From: JAGNZR01 sp051659505
GTDB taxonomy: Bacteria > Fusobacteriota > Fusobacteriia > Fusobacteriales > Fusobacteriaceae
Direction: 5' to 3'
Assembly (NCBI GenBank): GCA_051659505.1
Contig: JBOFOQ010000075.1
Coordinates: 20,411-84,410, forward strand
DNA length: 64,000 bases
The notes beneath the pieces are model-generated. The model searched no databases and had not been told where the DNA came from. It saw nothing but the letters and a program-made list of their open reading frames with translations. Shown here piece after piece: positions 36,440 to 45,745 of this stretch. A program made the position numbers and the translations under genes. Positions within the stretch are counted from its first letter, which is position 1. Each line of letters opens with the position of its first letter.

Positions 36440-37414
36440 ATGAAAAAAATAGTTATTTTAATTATTGCATTCTTTTCAATTTTAGGATGTAATAAAAGTA
36501 AGACAAGTCATGTGTTAGAGCTAAAATTAGCTCATGGTTTAAGTGAAAACCATTCAGTACACAAAGGTATGCTTAAATTTGTAGAATTAGTTGAAGAAAG
36601 AACACAAGGAGAGGTGACTATACAAGTTTTTCCAAATGGACAGTTAGGTCAAGAAAGAGAATTAATAGAGCTTTTACAGGCAGGAGCGATAGATTTGACA
36701 AAAGCAAGTGCTTCTCCAATTGAAGGATTTGTAAAAGAATATTCTGTATTCTCAATGCCATATTTATTTAATGATTATAATCATTTTTTAAAAGTGATGA
36801 AAAGCCCAATTGGAGAAGAAATTTTGAAGATGACAGAAAAAAGTGGATTTTTAGGATTAGGATATTTTACATCTGGGACTAGAAATTTTTATGGTTCTAA
36901 ACCAATAGAGACGCCTGATGATTTAAAAGGGTTAAAAATTAGGGTTCAACCAAGTAACACATCTATAAAAATGGTAGAATATTTAGGTGGAACTGCAACA
37001 CCTTTATCTTACGGTGAATTATACACTGCACTTCAACAGAGAGTAGTTGATGGTGCTGAAAATAATCTATCAGCAATTACAACAGATAGGCATGGAGAGG
37101 TTTCAAAATTTTATTCTTATGATGAACATACAATAGTTCCAGATGTTTTTTTTATTAGTAATTCAACTTGGGCTAAATTAAATGATCGCCAGAAAAAAAT
37201 ATTTAAAGAGGCGGCGATAGAAGCCTTTGATTATCAAGTTGCTTTATGGGATGAGATGGAAAAAACACAGATAGAGCAAGCAAAAGAAATGAACGTAAAA
37301 TTTATATACCCAGACAAAAAAGCATTTCAGGAAAAAGTTAAACCAATGTATGAAGAATTAATGAAGGACAAAAATATGTCAAAACTAATAAATGCAATAA
37401 GAAGTACGAACTAA
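36440..37414 (+). CDS. dctP: TRAP transporter substrate-binding lipoprotein (DctP family)
   Basis: A 324-residue periplasmic solute receptor. The signal peptide ends in a lipobox (FSILGC), so the protein is lipid-anchored. DctP motifs: KLAHGLSENHSVHKGMLKF, FPNGQLGQERELIELLQAG, and GLKIRVQPSNTSIKMVEYLGGTATPLSYGELYTALQQ, quoted here only by position (about residues 155-190), with the Arg that binds the ligand carboxylate. Context (uxaC upstream, shared operator) indicates a hexuronate such as glucuronate. It is first in a dctPQM operon followed by a GH31 gene. Confidence 0.93.
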   Translation: MKKIVILIIAFFSILGCNKSKTSHVLELKLAHGLSENHSVHKGMLKFVELVEERTQGEVTIQVFPNGQLGQERELIELLQAGAIDLTKASASPIEGFVKEYSVFSMPYLFNDYNHFLKVMKSPIGEEILKMTEKSGFLGLGYFTSGTRNFYGSKPIETPDDLKGLKIRVQPSNTSIKMVEYLGGTATPLSYGELYTALQQRVVDGAENNLSAITTDRHGEVSKFYSYDEHTIVPDVFFISNSTWAKLNDRQKKIFKEAAIEAFDYQVALWDEMEKTQIEQAKEMNVKFIYPDKKAFQEKVKPMYEELMKDKNMSKLINAIRSTN

Positions 37415-37426
37415 AGGAGAATATAC

Positions 37427-37909
37427 ATGGAAAAAATAAGAAATAAAATAAATAAAGTAATAATTATATTTACATCATTAGTTTTGATTTTATTGGTTTT
37501 AGCAGTAACATGGCAAGTAGTTTCAAGATATATATTAAATAGTCCAAGTACTTTTACAGATGAGTTTTCAAGGTTTAGTCTAATTTGGATTGGGTTATTA
37601 GGTGCAACATATTCTTTTGGAATAAAAGCTCATTTATCAATAGATTTAATTATAACAAGATTAAAAGAAAAAAATCAGATATTTTTGAAGATATTTATAG
37701 CTATGATAGTATCTTTATTAGTTTTGTTAGTTCAAATAATAGGTGGAGGTCAATTATCACTTAATACAATGGGACAATTATCACCTTCGCTACAAATACC
37801 TATGGGGGTTGTTTATTCAATTCTTCCTTTATCTGGAATAATAAATTTACTGTATATGATTATAGACATAATTGAATTAAAATCATTACTAAGAAAAGAG
37901 GTGGCATAA
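37427..37909 (+). CDS. dctQ: TRAP transporter small membrane subunit (DctQ)
   Basis: 160 residues with four membrane helices. Typical DctQ features are the WQVVSRYILNSPSTFTDEFS loop, RFSLIWIGLLGATYSFG and HLSIDLI. It bridges the binding protein and DctM. Its stop overlaps the dctM start by one base (TAATG), so the two are translationally coupled. Confidence 0.92.
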   Translation: MEKIRNKINKVIIIFTSLVLILLVLAVTWQVVSRYILNSPSTFTDEFSRFSLIWIGLLGATYSFGIKAHLSIDLIITRLKEKNQIFLKIFIAMIVSLLVLLVQIIGGGQLSLNTMGQLSPSLQIPMGVVYSILPLSGIINLLYMIIDIIELKSLLRKEVA

Positions 37910-39207
37910 TGGGATTAACAATAGCAGTTTTATTTATAAGTTTTTTTCTTTTATTAGGGTTAGGGGTTCCCATATCTATTGGAATAGGATTATCTTCATT
38001 TTTAACTCTATTGATAAATTTACCTTTTGATGTAGCTGTGATAGCTTCTGCTCAAAAGATGATAACAGGGATGGATAGTTTTACATTATTAGCAATTCCA
38101 TTTTTTATTCTTTCTGGAAGTATAATGAATACAGGTGGGATAGCGATAAAACTTGTTAATTTTGCCAAATTACTAGGTGGAAGATTACCAGGTTCCCTAG
38201 CTCAAGTTAATGTTTTAGGGAATATGTTATTTGGTTCTATATCAGGTTCAGCAGTAGCCGCAGCTGCTGCAATTGGAGGAACATTAGATCCTTTACAAAA
38301 AAAAGAAGGGTATGATTCAAAGTTTTCAGCAGCAGTAAATATAGCATCATCTCCAACTGGATTACTAATACCACCAAGTGGATCTCTAATTGTATTTTCA
38401 CTAGTTAGTGGTGGAACTTCGATAGGTGCATTATTTGTTGCAGGATATATTCCAGGAATATTGATGGGACTAAGTGTAATGATAATAGCATATTTTATAG
38501 CTAAAAAAAATAATTACCCTGTTGAAAAAAAAATATCAGCAAGAGCTGCATTTAAAGTAGTATTAGATGCTGTTCCAAGTTTATTTTTAATCGTAATTGT
38601 AATTGGTGGAATTATAGCAGGAATATTTACAGCAACAGAAGCCTCAGCAATATCAGTTGTATATACTTTATTTTTATCAGTTTGTGTTTATAGAAGTTTA
38701 ACATTAGAACATGCAAAAACTATATTTAAAGATACTGTGAAAATGACCGGAATTATAATGTTTTTGATAGGTGCTTCAAGTATTATGTCGTGGGCGATGG
38801 CTTTTTCTTCTATACCACAATATATAACAGAAACTATACTATCTTTATCTGATAATAAAATAGTAATACTTTTATTAATGAATGTAATATTACTAGTAAC
38901 AGGAACATTTATGGATTTGACACCAGCAATTTTAATTTTCACTCCTATATTTTTACCTATTGCAACTAAGTTAGGATTACATCCCGTTCATTTTGGAATA
39001 ATGCTAGTCTCAAATTTGTGTATTGGTATATGTACACCTCCAGTAGGTAGTGTTTTGTTTATAGGGTGTGGAATAGCTAAAGTCAAAATAGAAGAGGTAA
39101 TAAAAGAACTAATACCATTCTTTATAGGTTTGATAATTACATTACTTCTAATTACGTATATCCCATGGATAAGTTTAGCACTACCAAAATTATTTAAATT
39201 AATATAA
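37909..39207 (+). CDS. dctM: TRAP transporter large membrane subunit (DctM)
   Basis: The 432-residue sodium-coupled transport subunit with about 12 helices. DctM landmarks: GLGVPISIGIGLSS, LLAIPFFILSGSIMNTGGIA, GSISGSAVAAAAAIGG, SSPTGLLIPPSGSLIVFS, TATEASAISVVYTL and GTFMDLTPAILIFTPIFLPI. The SGSA and PPSG loops form the ion and substrate sites. It completes TRAP operon 1, with a GH31 gene 45 bp downstream. Confidence 0.94.
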   Translation: MGLTIAVLFISFFLLLGLGVPISIGIGLSSFLTLLINLPFDVAVIASAQKMITGMDSFTLLAIPFFILSGSIMNTGGIAIKLVNFAKLLGGRLPGSLAQVNVLGNMLFGSISGSAVAAAAAIGGTLDPLQKKEGYDSKFSAAVNIASSPTGLLIPPSGSLIVFSLVSGGTSIGALFVAGYIPGILMGLSVMIIAYFIAKKNNYPVEKKISARAAFKVVLDAVPSLFLIVIVIGGIIAGIFTATEASAISVVYTLFLSVCVYRSLTLEHAKTIFKDTVKMTGIIMFLIGASSIMSWAMAFSSIPQYITETILSLSDNKIVILLLMNVILLVTGTFMDLTPAILIFTPIFLPIATKLGLHPVHFGIMLVSNLCIGICTPPVGSVLFIGCGIAKVKIEEVIKELIPFFIGLIITLLLITYIPWISLALPKLFKLI

Positions 39208-39252
39208 GATTATATGAAGTGGAGGAGGGGAAAAGGGTAAAACCTTGAAAAT

Positions 39253-41607
39253 ATGGGAATAAAAATGATGTATATATTTGAAATTATAAAACAAAAAGAC
39301 AATGTTATTACTTTTGAATCAAAACAGCTCAACTTGGAAGTAAAAATATCTATTCTCGAAGAAGATATTTTTAAAATAACATTTTTAAAAGATAGGAAAT
39401 TAAAATTAGACAAAACTTGGGTTGTAACTCCAGGAATGGAAGATTTTGATATTGAAGGAAGAGATAGATTTGAACATTCAGCTTTTAATTTACCAAAATA
39501 CAAATTAATAGAAACTGGTGAAAATGTAACAATTTTAACAGAACACCTAAAAGCTATTATAGAGCTAAATGGAATGAAAATATCTTGGTTTGGAAAACAA
39601 AATGGGGAATGGGTAAAGATTGCTCAAGATAGAAAAACACAAGCCTATAATTTAGATTATTGGGGTAAAGAAGTTTATCATTATTTAGAAAGAAATTTAG
39701 AGGAAGAATATTTTGGATTTGGAGAAAAAAGTGGGAAATTAAATAAGCACTATAGAAGAATGAGAATGAAAAATTTAGATCCTATGGGGTATGATGCTGA
39801 GTATAGTGATCCTTTATATAAACATATTCCTTTTTACATAACGAGAAATTCTAAAACAAATTACTCATTTGGTATATTTTATGATAATTTTTCAACAGTT
39901 ACTTTTGAGATGGGTACAGAGTTAGACAACTATCATGGATTATATAGATACTTTAAAGCAAAAGATGGGGATCTTGACTACTATGTAATAGCAGGTCCTA
40001 AGATAAAAAATGTAACTGAGAGATTTTCATGGCTAACAGGAAAGACAATATTTGCACCTAAATGGAGTATTGGTTATTCAGGCTCAACAATGACATATAC
40101 AGATTTACCAGATTCGCAGAAATTATTGAATAATTTTTTAGAAGATTGTAAAAAATACGTAATTCCTTGCGATTCTTTTCAACTTTCTTCAGGTTATACC
40201 TCTATTGGAGATAAACGATATGTTTTCAATTGGAATAAAGAAAAATTTCCTGATGTAAAAGCATTTACAAATAGCTATCATAAAAATGGAATTAAGCTTT
40301 GTGCAAATATAAAACCAGCTTTTTTACATGATCATCCTGAATTTAAAAAAATGAAAGAGAAAGAATTGTTTATAAAAGAAAAAATAGGAAAAGAACCAGA
40401 ATTAGTTCAGTTTTGGGATGATAATGGTGCCTATATAGATTTTACAAATAAAGATGCAATTTTATGGTGGAAAAATAACGTAAAAGAAAAGTTATTGGAG
40501 TTAGGAATAGATTCAACATGGAATGACAATAATGAATATGAAATTTGGGATTCAGAAGCAAAGTGTAATGGCTTTGGAAAAGAGATAGATATAGAACTAA
40601 TGAGACCTATTCAAACTCTTCTTATGATGAAATCGTCTTATGAAGCTCAAAAAGAATTTAATCCTGAACTGAGACCCTATTTAATATCAAGAGCAGGGTG
40701 CCCAGGAATGCAGAAGTATGTTCAGACGTGGTCTGGGGATAATAGAACAGAATGGAAAACACTAAAATATAATAATTATATGGCGATAAGTTTATCCTTA
40801 TCAGGAGTGTACAATTTAGGACATGATGTCGGTGGATTTTCAGGACCCGCTCCTTCTCCAGAACTATTTGTGAGATGGATACAAAATGGGATATTTTATC
40901 CAAGATTTACGATTCATTCTTGGAATGATGATAAAACAGTTAATGTTCCGTGGATGTATAGCGATGTTTTATCAGAAGTAAAAAAAGCTATGAATTTCAG
41001 GAGAAAAATAACTCCCTATATCTACAATTTGTTATACCAAGCTCATTCACAAGGGACTCCTATTATAAAACCTACATTTTACAATTATGAAGAAGACAAA
41101 AATACATTTTTTGAAAATGATGAGTTTATGTTAGGAGATAATTTATTAGTTGCTACGGTAATAAAAGAAGGAGCATTAAAAAGAAAAGTCTATTTACCAA
41201 AAGGTGATAATTGGTATTGTTATAATACTAACAAATATTATAAAGGTGGAAAATCGATAGAAGTTGAAGCTGATTTAAATACTTTTCCTTTGTTTGTAAA
41301 AGAGGGTGCAATATTACCAATAAATAATACTGAGAATTATAATTTTGCTGATAAAGATTTAGATGAAAGAGCATTTATAATTTATGCACCAGAAAAAGAA
41401 ACTGAATTAGAATTTGTTTCTTTTGAAGATGATGGAGCAACAACTAATTACAAAAAAGGATTTTATGCAGAAATAAAAGTAAAGTTAAAGACGTTTAGTG
41501 ACAGAGTTGAAATAGAGATTGAAAAAAATGGAAATGAGAACTATATTCAGAAAGAATATAAGATTCAAGTGGTAGATTTTAAAAATAGAGAGGTAAGAAT
41601 AAATTAA
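39253..41607 (+). CDS. Glycoside hydrolase family 31 (alpha-glycosidase)
   Basis: A 784-residue GH31 enzyme without signal peptide, so cytoplasmic. Layout: N-terminal beta-sandwich (1-260), (beta/alpha)8 barrel and C-terminal sheets. The nucleophile Asp lies in STWNDNNEYEIWD and the acid/base Asp in QTWSGDNRTEW; HDVGGFSGPAPSPELFVRW and RRKITPYIYNLLYQAH are also family-typical. The start is uncertain. The strong GGAGGAGGGG (39221-39230) is over 20 nt from ATG 39253, and ATG 39265 or 39268 after GGGAA is possible. Position after the TRAP genes suggests that it frees a hexuronate or neutral sugar from an imported glycoside. The exact linkage is not readable. Confidence 0.88.
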   Translation: MGIKMMYIFEIIKQKDNVITFESKQLNLEVKISILEEDIFKITFLKDRKLKLDKTWVVTPGMEDFDIEGRDRFEHSAFNLPKYKLIETGENVTILTEHLKAIIELNGMKISWFGKQNGEWVKIAQDRKTQAYNLDYWGKEVYHYLERNLEEEYFGFGEKSGKLNKHYRRMRMKNLDPMGYDAEYSDPLYKHIPFYITRNSKTNYSFGIFYDNFSTVTFEMGTELDNYHGLYRYFKAKDGDLDYYVIAGPKIKNVTERFSWLTGKTIFAPKWSIGYSGSTMTYTDLPDSQKLLNNFLEDCKKYVIPCDSFQLSSGYTSIGDKRYVFNWNKEKFPDVKAFTNSYHKNGIKLCANIKPAFLHDHPEFKKMKEKELFIKEKIGKEPELVQFWDDNGAYIDFTNKDAILWWKNNVKEKLLELGIDSTWNDNNEYEIWDSEAKCNGFGKEIDIELMRPIQTLLMMKSSYEAQKEFNPELRPYLISRAGCPGMQKYVQTWSGDNRTEWKTLKYNNYMAISLSLSGVYNLGHDVGGFSGPAPSPELFVRWIQNGIFYPRFTIHSWNDDKTVNVPWMYSDVLSEVKKAMNFRRKITPYIYNLLYQAHSQGTPIIKPTFYNYEEDKNTFFENDEFMLGDNLLVATVIKEGALKRKVYLPKGDNWYCYNTNKYYKGGKSIEVEADLNTFPLFVKEGAILPINNTENYNFADKDLDERAFIIYAPEKETELEFVSFEDDGATTNYKKGFYAEIKVKLKTFSDRVEIEIEKNGNENYIQKEYKIQVVDFKNREVRIN

Positions 41608-41633
41608 AATTTTTAAATATTTACCCAAAACTT

Positions 41634-41674
41634 AAAACAAAAATAGCATCTTAAAAAGATGCTATTTTTGTTTT
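41634..41674 (+). terminator. Terminator after the GH31 gene
   Basis: A 19-bp perfect inverted repeat, AAAACAAAAATAGCATCTT and its complement, surrounds a 3-nt loop. The T-rich right arm supports + strand termination. Confidence 0.88.
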
Positions 41675-41776
41675 AAAAGTATATCATAATTAAATTAAGA
41701 AAAGTGAAAAATAATGAAAGTTTAAGAAAAATAGCACCAAATAACTGTTAAAAATTTATAGTTAAATTATAAGTTT

Positions 41777-42172
41777 AATTGTCCCAAATTTTCAAAAAAA
41801 TTAATTCATTCAATATGCTAGTTTTAAACATAATTTTTTTATTCCATTATTTACAGTTATATGTCTTAAATATTTTTTTGAATTTTTTCTTATACTCTTT
41901 ATCCAACTTGTTCAATTCTGCTACTACTGATTCTTGTTTTTTATTTGGTATTTTTCTTACTATTTCTTGTCTTGTTACAAGTTCTGTTAATACTAGTAGT
42001 ATGTTTTTTTTTCCATTCTTTTTTCCTATTACACAATTCATTTTCCTATGTACGTATTCTTCTTGTAATTCTATCTCTTTATGACACTCCTATACTTGTT
42101 CCTTTTATGTTTGTTGTAGGCTAATCTAACCTTCTTATATTTTCTGCTCTACTTCCTGTTAACTAGACAATT
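41777..42172 (-). mobile_element. Decayed IS30-family insertion sequence
   Basis: A 396-bp relic. Its left end, AATTGTCCCAAATTTTCAA, and the next 45 bp match, in inverted orientation, the right part of the element at 28.5 kb. The right end is degenerate (AACTAGACAATT). Inside lie fragments of an IS30-type transposase on the minus strand. A complete element of this family is about 1 kb, so more than half is deleted. The rest of the 762-bp gap holds the GH31 terminator on one side and the TRAP operon 2 promoter on the other. Confidence 0.75.
41847..42108 (-). pseudogene. IS30-family transposase fragment (frameshifted, truncated)
   Basis: Read from 42108 downward the frames give KGTSI, then after a shift HKEIELQEEYVHRKMNCVIGKK, then LLVLTELVTRQEIVRKIPNK and VVAELNKLDKEY. 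This matches the catalytic core of IS30 transposases (EERPKEIxxREExGHWExDxVIGKK ... LLVLTERxTRxEIxxKIPNK). The first catalytic Asp appears as Asn (MNC) and the frame is lost after FKKIFKT, where VDNG should follow. It is clearly dead. Confidence 0.75.
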
Positions 42173-42261
42173 CATTATATATCTCAGCAATACTGTATAA
42201 CATTTTTAACGCCCTAAAATATTCTCAATAAAACTTTTTTAGGTCGTATTGTAAAAAAAAA

Positions 42262-42321
42262 TTGCTTTTTTTAAAAAAAATGATACATTTAAGGTGTAAC
42301 AAAGTGTTGCATACTAGTATG
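42262..42321 (+). promoter_or_regulatory. TRAP operon 2 promoter with CATACTAGTATG palindrome
   Basis: TTGCTT (42262-42267), 16 bp and TACATT (42284-42289), the latter as an extended TGATACATT. The perfect 12-bp palindrome CATACTAGTATG (42310-42321) lies about 20 bp after the -10 and shares ACTAGTAT with the uxaC and dctP1 sites. Confidence 0.7.
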
Positions 42322-42378
42322 AGAGGCAGGTTTTTTATTTTTCTTAAGTAGATTCTATTAAATAAGGGGATGGTAAAT

Positions 42379-43392
42379 ATGAAAAAAATATTAATTTTAG
42401 TTTTGATATCACTGGGTACTATAATTAGTTGTGGAAAAAAAGAAAGTAAAATGGTTAATGCAGAAAAAATACATCTTATAGCAGCTCACAATCAAACTTC
42501 AACTGAAAATCCTTACCACTACGGAATGATGAAGTTTAAGGAAGAAGTAGAAAGATTATCGAAAGGGAGTATAACAGCTGAAGTTCATGCAGGAGATATA
42601 GGAACTAATGAGTCAGAACTTATTGAAAAATTAACATTTGGAGGGGTAGATTTAATAGTTGCATCCCCAGGATTTATGACAGCAATAGGTGTTAAAGAAA
42701 TAGATATGTTATCTCTTTATTACATGTTTAATGACTATGAAACATGGGAAAAAGTTGTAGATGGCAAGTTTGGAGAATTTATGAAAGATAAAATATTGGA
42801 AAAGTCAAATAAAGATTTTTTAGTTTTAGACTATTGGTCATCAGGTGTTAGAAATTATTATGGAAAAAAAAGTTTAAAAGAAGTATCAGACTTAAAAGGA
42901 ATAAAAATTAGAACTCAATCTTCTATGGTTCAGAAAGATTTTTGGTCCAAGTCAGGAGCTATTCCAACAAGTGTTGACTGGAATGAGCTTTATCAAGCAC
43001 TTCAACAAGGAGTTGTAGATGCAGCTGAAAATGATATGACAAACTTAAGCTTAAAAGATCATCATAAAACAATAAATGGAAAATATATAACAGAAACTGA
43101 GCATGATTTTACAACAAGACTATTACTTGTAAATGGAGAAAAATTTTCAAAATATAGTTTGCAGCAACAAGAGTGGATCAAAGAGGCTGCTAAAATAGCC
43201 ACAAGAGAAGAAAGAAATGTTACTTATAAAAAATTAGATGAGTCTAGAAAAAAAATAATTGAAGATGGTGGTATTATAAATAAAATTGAAAAAACCAATT
43301 TTATAGAAATTGCAAAGCAGATTCAAGAAAAATTTGCTAAAGAAAATAAAATGGAAGATTTACTTGAAATGATTCGAAAAGATGCACAATAA
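42379..43392 (+). CDS. TRAP substrate-binding lipoprotein (YiaO-like)
   Basis: About 337 residues from MKKILILVLISLGTIISC, a lipoprotein signal with lipobox TIISC. I choose ATG 42379 because AAGGGG (42364-42369) is well spaced for it and overlaps the earlier ATG at 42370. DctP features: EEVERLSKGSITAEVHAGD, DLKGIKIRTQSSMVQKDFW (ligand Arg) and ELYQALQQGVVDAAENDM. It differs clearly from the first DctP, so the ligand is probably different. With yiaK- and yiaL-type genes behind it, a 2,3-diketo-L-gulonate or gulonate-like acid is plausible. Confidence 0.9.
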   Translation: MKKILILVLISLGTIISCGKKESKMVNAEKIHLIAAHNQTSTENPYHYGMMKFKEEVERLSKGSITAEVHAGDIGTNESELIEKLTFGGVDLIVASPGFMTAIGVKEIDMLSLYYMFNDYETWEKVVDGKFGEFMKDKILEKSNKDFLVLDYWSSGVRNYYGKKSLKEVSDLKGIKIRTQSSMVQKDFWSKSGAIPTSVDWNELYQALQQGVVDAAENDMTNLSLKDHHKTINGKYITETEHDFTTRLLLVNGEKFSKYSLQQQEWIKEAAKIATREERNVTYKKLDESRKKIIEDGGIINKIEKTNFIEIAKQIQEKFAKENKMEDLLEMIRKDAQ

Positions 43393-43444
43393 GAATTAAT
43401 TTAAGTTTTAATTATCGATTATTTTTATCTCGGAGGGTCAATTA

Positions 43445-43924
43445 ATGAAAAAGTTAGTAAATTCTATAGAAAAAATACAGTTGTTTATGGGTATGTTCCT
43501 AATAACAATATTTTTAATAACAATATTACTACAGATTATTTTTAGAATATTTGAGATATCAGCAATGTGGACAGAGGATATAATAAAAAATAGTTTTGTG
43601 TGGGCTGTTTTCATGGGAGCCTCTGTTATGGTTAGACATAAAGCACATTTCTCTTTCACATCGTTAGCGGATAAGTTAATAGGGGAAAAAAAAATATTGC
43701 ATGATATAGTTTTGTGTCTTGCTATGCTAATATTTTCAATAGCAATGATATATTATGGCTATATAGTTAGTAATAGATTTTGGAATTATCGTTGGTTAAA
43801 TATACCGACATTTAAAATGGGCTGGACTTGGCTATGTTTGCCAATTTCCGGAATAACTATGAGTATTTATTTAATATCTCAAATTATTGAAAATATTCTA
43901 GAGTTTAAGGAGTTGAAAAAATAA
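43445..43924 (+). CDS. TRAP small membrane subunit (DctQ/YiaM-like)
   Basis: 159 residues with four membrane helices, an AMWTEDIIKNSFVWAVFMGASVMVR region and HFSFTSLADKL. Strong CGGAGGGTCAATT precedes the ATG. The stop overlaps the next start (TAATG), as in the first TRAP operon. Confidence 0.9.
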   Translation: MKKLVNSIEKIQLFMGMFLITIFLITILLQIIFRIFEISAMWTEDIIKNSFVWAVFMGASVMVRHKAHFSFTSLADKLIGEKKILHDIVLCLAMLIFSIAMIYYGYIVSNRFWNYRWLNIPTFKMGWTWLCLPISGITMSIYLISQIIENILEFKELKK

Positions 43925-45216
43925 TGGTAGAATTTTTTTTAATTGTGTTGTTTGTAGGACTTATTGCAGTGGGTGTTCCTATTTCTTTTTCTCTTGGATT
44001 AGTGGCATTTGCTGGAATTTCATCAATAGAAGCAATTCCCAATATAGTAATTTTTAATAAAATGTTTTATGGACTTAATTCTTTTGTATTGTTAGCAGTT
44101 CCTCTTTTTATATTAGCTGCTAATTTAATGAATCATGGTAATATATCAAAAATGCTTGTAGAATTTTGTGTTGCTCTTGTTGGTCATGTACGCGGTGGAT
44201 TAGCCCATGCTAATGTGCTAGTTTCAATGATTTTTGCAGGAGTTTCAGGTTCATCACAAGCAGATACAGCAGGAGTTGGAAAGATACTTATACCTAATAT
44301 GATAGAAAATGGATATGATGAAGAAACGGCAGTAGGAGTAACTGCTGCCTCTTCAACAATAGGAAGTATAATTCCACCAAGCATTGTTATGGTTGTTTAT
44401 TCAGGAATAAGTAATGTATCTGTTGCAGCATTATTTTTTGCAGGAATAATACCAGGTATTTTAATTGGACTTTCCATGATGTTTGTAATAGCTGTTCATG
44501 GAAAAAAAAGAAATTTTCCTAGAAATGAAAGAGTTCCAAACAAAAAAATTTTAAAGTTATTCATAAAAAGTTTTCCAGCATTAATGACACCAGTAATAAT
44601 TATAGGCGGAATAATAACTGGAACCTACACTCCAACAGAAGCAGCAGGTTTTGCATGCGTCTATGCACTAATTATAGGGTTATTTGTGTATAAAACTTTA
44701 ACAATAAAAATGCTACCTCAGATAATATTAGAAACTTTAAAGTTAAGTTCATTATCTCTGTTTGCATTAGCAACTGCAAATGCGTTAGGAGAGCTTTTAG
44801 GATATTACAACATAACATCTGCTGTTTCAAATATGTTTTTAAATATTCCAGGAGGCTCAATTTTCTTTATCGTAATACTTATCTTATTTTTACTATTTAT
44901 TGGAACTTTTATGGATTCTGTACCAGCTATGATACTATTCGTACCAGTTGTTTTACCAGCAGCAAAATCTTTAGGAATAGACCCGATTCATCTAGGGTTA
45001 ATTTTTACGATAACACTATCTTTAGGATTGGTAACACCGCCATACGGACTTTGTTTGCTTATAGCAGGTTCAATTGGAAAAATTTCGGTGGAACGCTCTT
45101 TCAAAGGAATAGCACCTTATCTTTTTGTTTCTATTATAGTATTATTGATAGTTGCATTTATGCCTTCTTTTATAATAGGGATACCTAAAATGATAAATCC
45201 AAATATTTTTCTGTAG
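43924..45216 (+). CDS. TRAP large membrane subunit (DctM/YiaN-like)
   Basis: 430 residues and about 12 helices. Family landmarks: VGVPISFSLGLVAFAG, LLAVPLFILAANLMNHG, AGVSGSSQADTAGVG, SSTIGSIIPPSIVMVVYS, GTYTPTEAAGFACVY and GTFMDSVPAMILFVPVVLPA. It completes a sodium-driven importer with the two genes before it. A YhcH-type gene follows after 34 bp. Confidence 0.93.
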   Translation: MVEFFLIVLFVGLIAVGVPISFSLGLVAFAGISSIEAIPNIVIFNKMFYGLNSFVLLAVPLFILAANLMNHGNISKMLVEFCVALVGHVRGGLAHANVLVSMIFAGVSGSSQADTAGVGKILIPNMIENGYDEETAVGVTAASSTIGSIIPPSIVMVVYSGISNVSVAALFFAGIIPGILIGLSMMFVIAVHGKKRNFPRNERVPNKKILKLFIKSFPALMTPVIIIGGIITGTYTPTEAAGFACVYALIIGLFVYKTLTIKMLPQIILETLKLSSLSLFALATANALGELLGYYNITSAVSNMFLNIPGGSIFFIVILILFLLFIGTFMDSVPAMILFVPVVLPAAKSLGIDPIHLGLIFTITLSLGLVTPPYGLCLLIAGSIGKISVERSFKGIAPYLFVSIIVLLIVAFMPSFIIGIPKMINPNIFL

Positions 45217-45250
45217 TGAAAATTTTTTATTAAAATAGTAAGGAGGAAGA

Positions 45251-45733
45251 ATGATTTTTGGAAATATAGATAATTTAAAATATGAAAAAAATTATCATGT
45301 AATAATACAAAAAGCCACAAATTATCTAAAAAAAACAGATTTTACAAAAATGGAAGTAGGAAGATTTCATCCTTTTGGAGAAATTGATATGTTTGTACAA
45401 GTTATAGATTTAGAAACTAAAAAAGAAGAAGAGATAATGCCAGAAATTCATAAAAAATATATAGATATTCAATTTTTAGTTAAAGGAGAAGAAAGGATTG
45501 GTGTTTCTGTAGATAATGGAAAAAACAAAATTTCAGAAAATTACAATAGTGAAAGAGATATCTTATTTTATTCAGAAAGCATAAATGAATTTTATATAAA
45601 AATGATTCAAGGAACATTCGCTGTATTTTTTCCGAATATAATTCACCGTCCAGGGTGTTTGATAAATGAGAAAATGATGATAAGAAAAGTTGTAATAAAA
45701 ATTAATGTTGAACTTTTAAATAGCATAAACTGA
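45251..45733 (+). CDS. YhcH/YjgK/YiaL family protein
   Basis: A 160-residue cupin-like protein of the family that includes E. coli YiaL and the EbgC subunit. Conserved residues: the VGRFHPFGEIDMFVQ segment, the metal-ligand candidates in PEIHKKYIDIQF, and FPNIIHRPG near the end. Members often sit in sialic acid or sugar-acid clusters and may act as mutarotases or isomerases, but the reaction is not firmly known. In E. coli yiaL lies between yiaK and yiaMNO, the same gene company as here. GGAGGAAGA precedes the ATG. Confidence 0.9.
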   Translation: MIFGNIDNLKYEKNYHVIIQKATNYLKKTDFTKMEVGRFHPFGEIDMFVQVIDLETKKEEEIMPEIHKKYIDIQFLVKGEERIGVSVDNGKNKISENYNSERDILFYSESINEFYIKMIQGTFAVFFPNIIHRPGCLINEKMMIRKVVIKINVELLNSIN

Positions 45734-45745
45734 GGAAGGTGAAGT

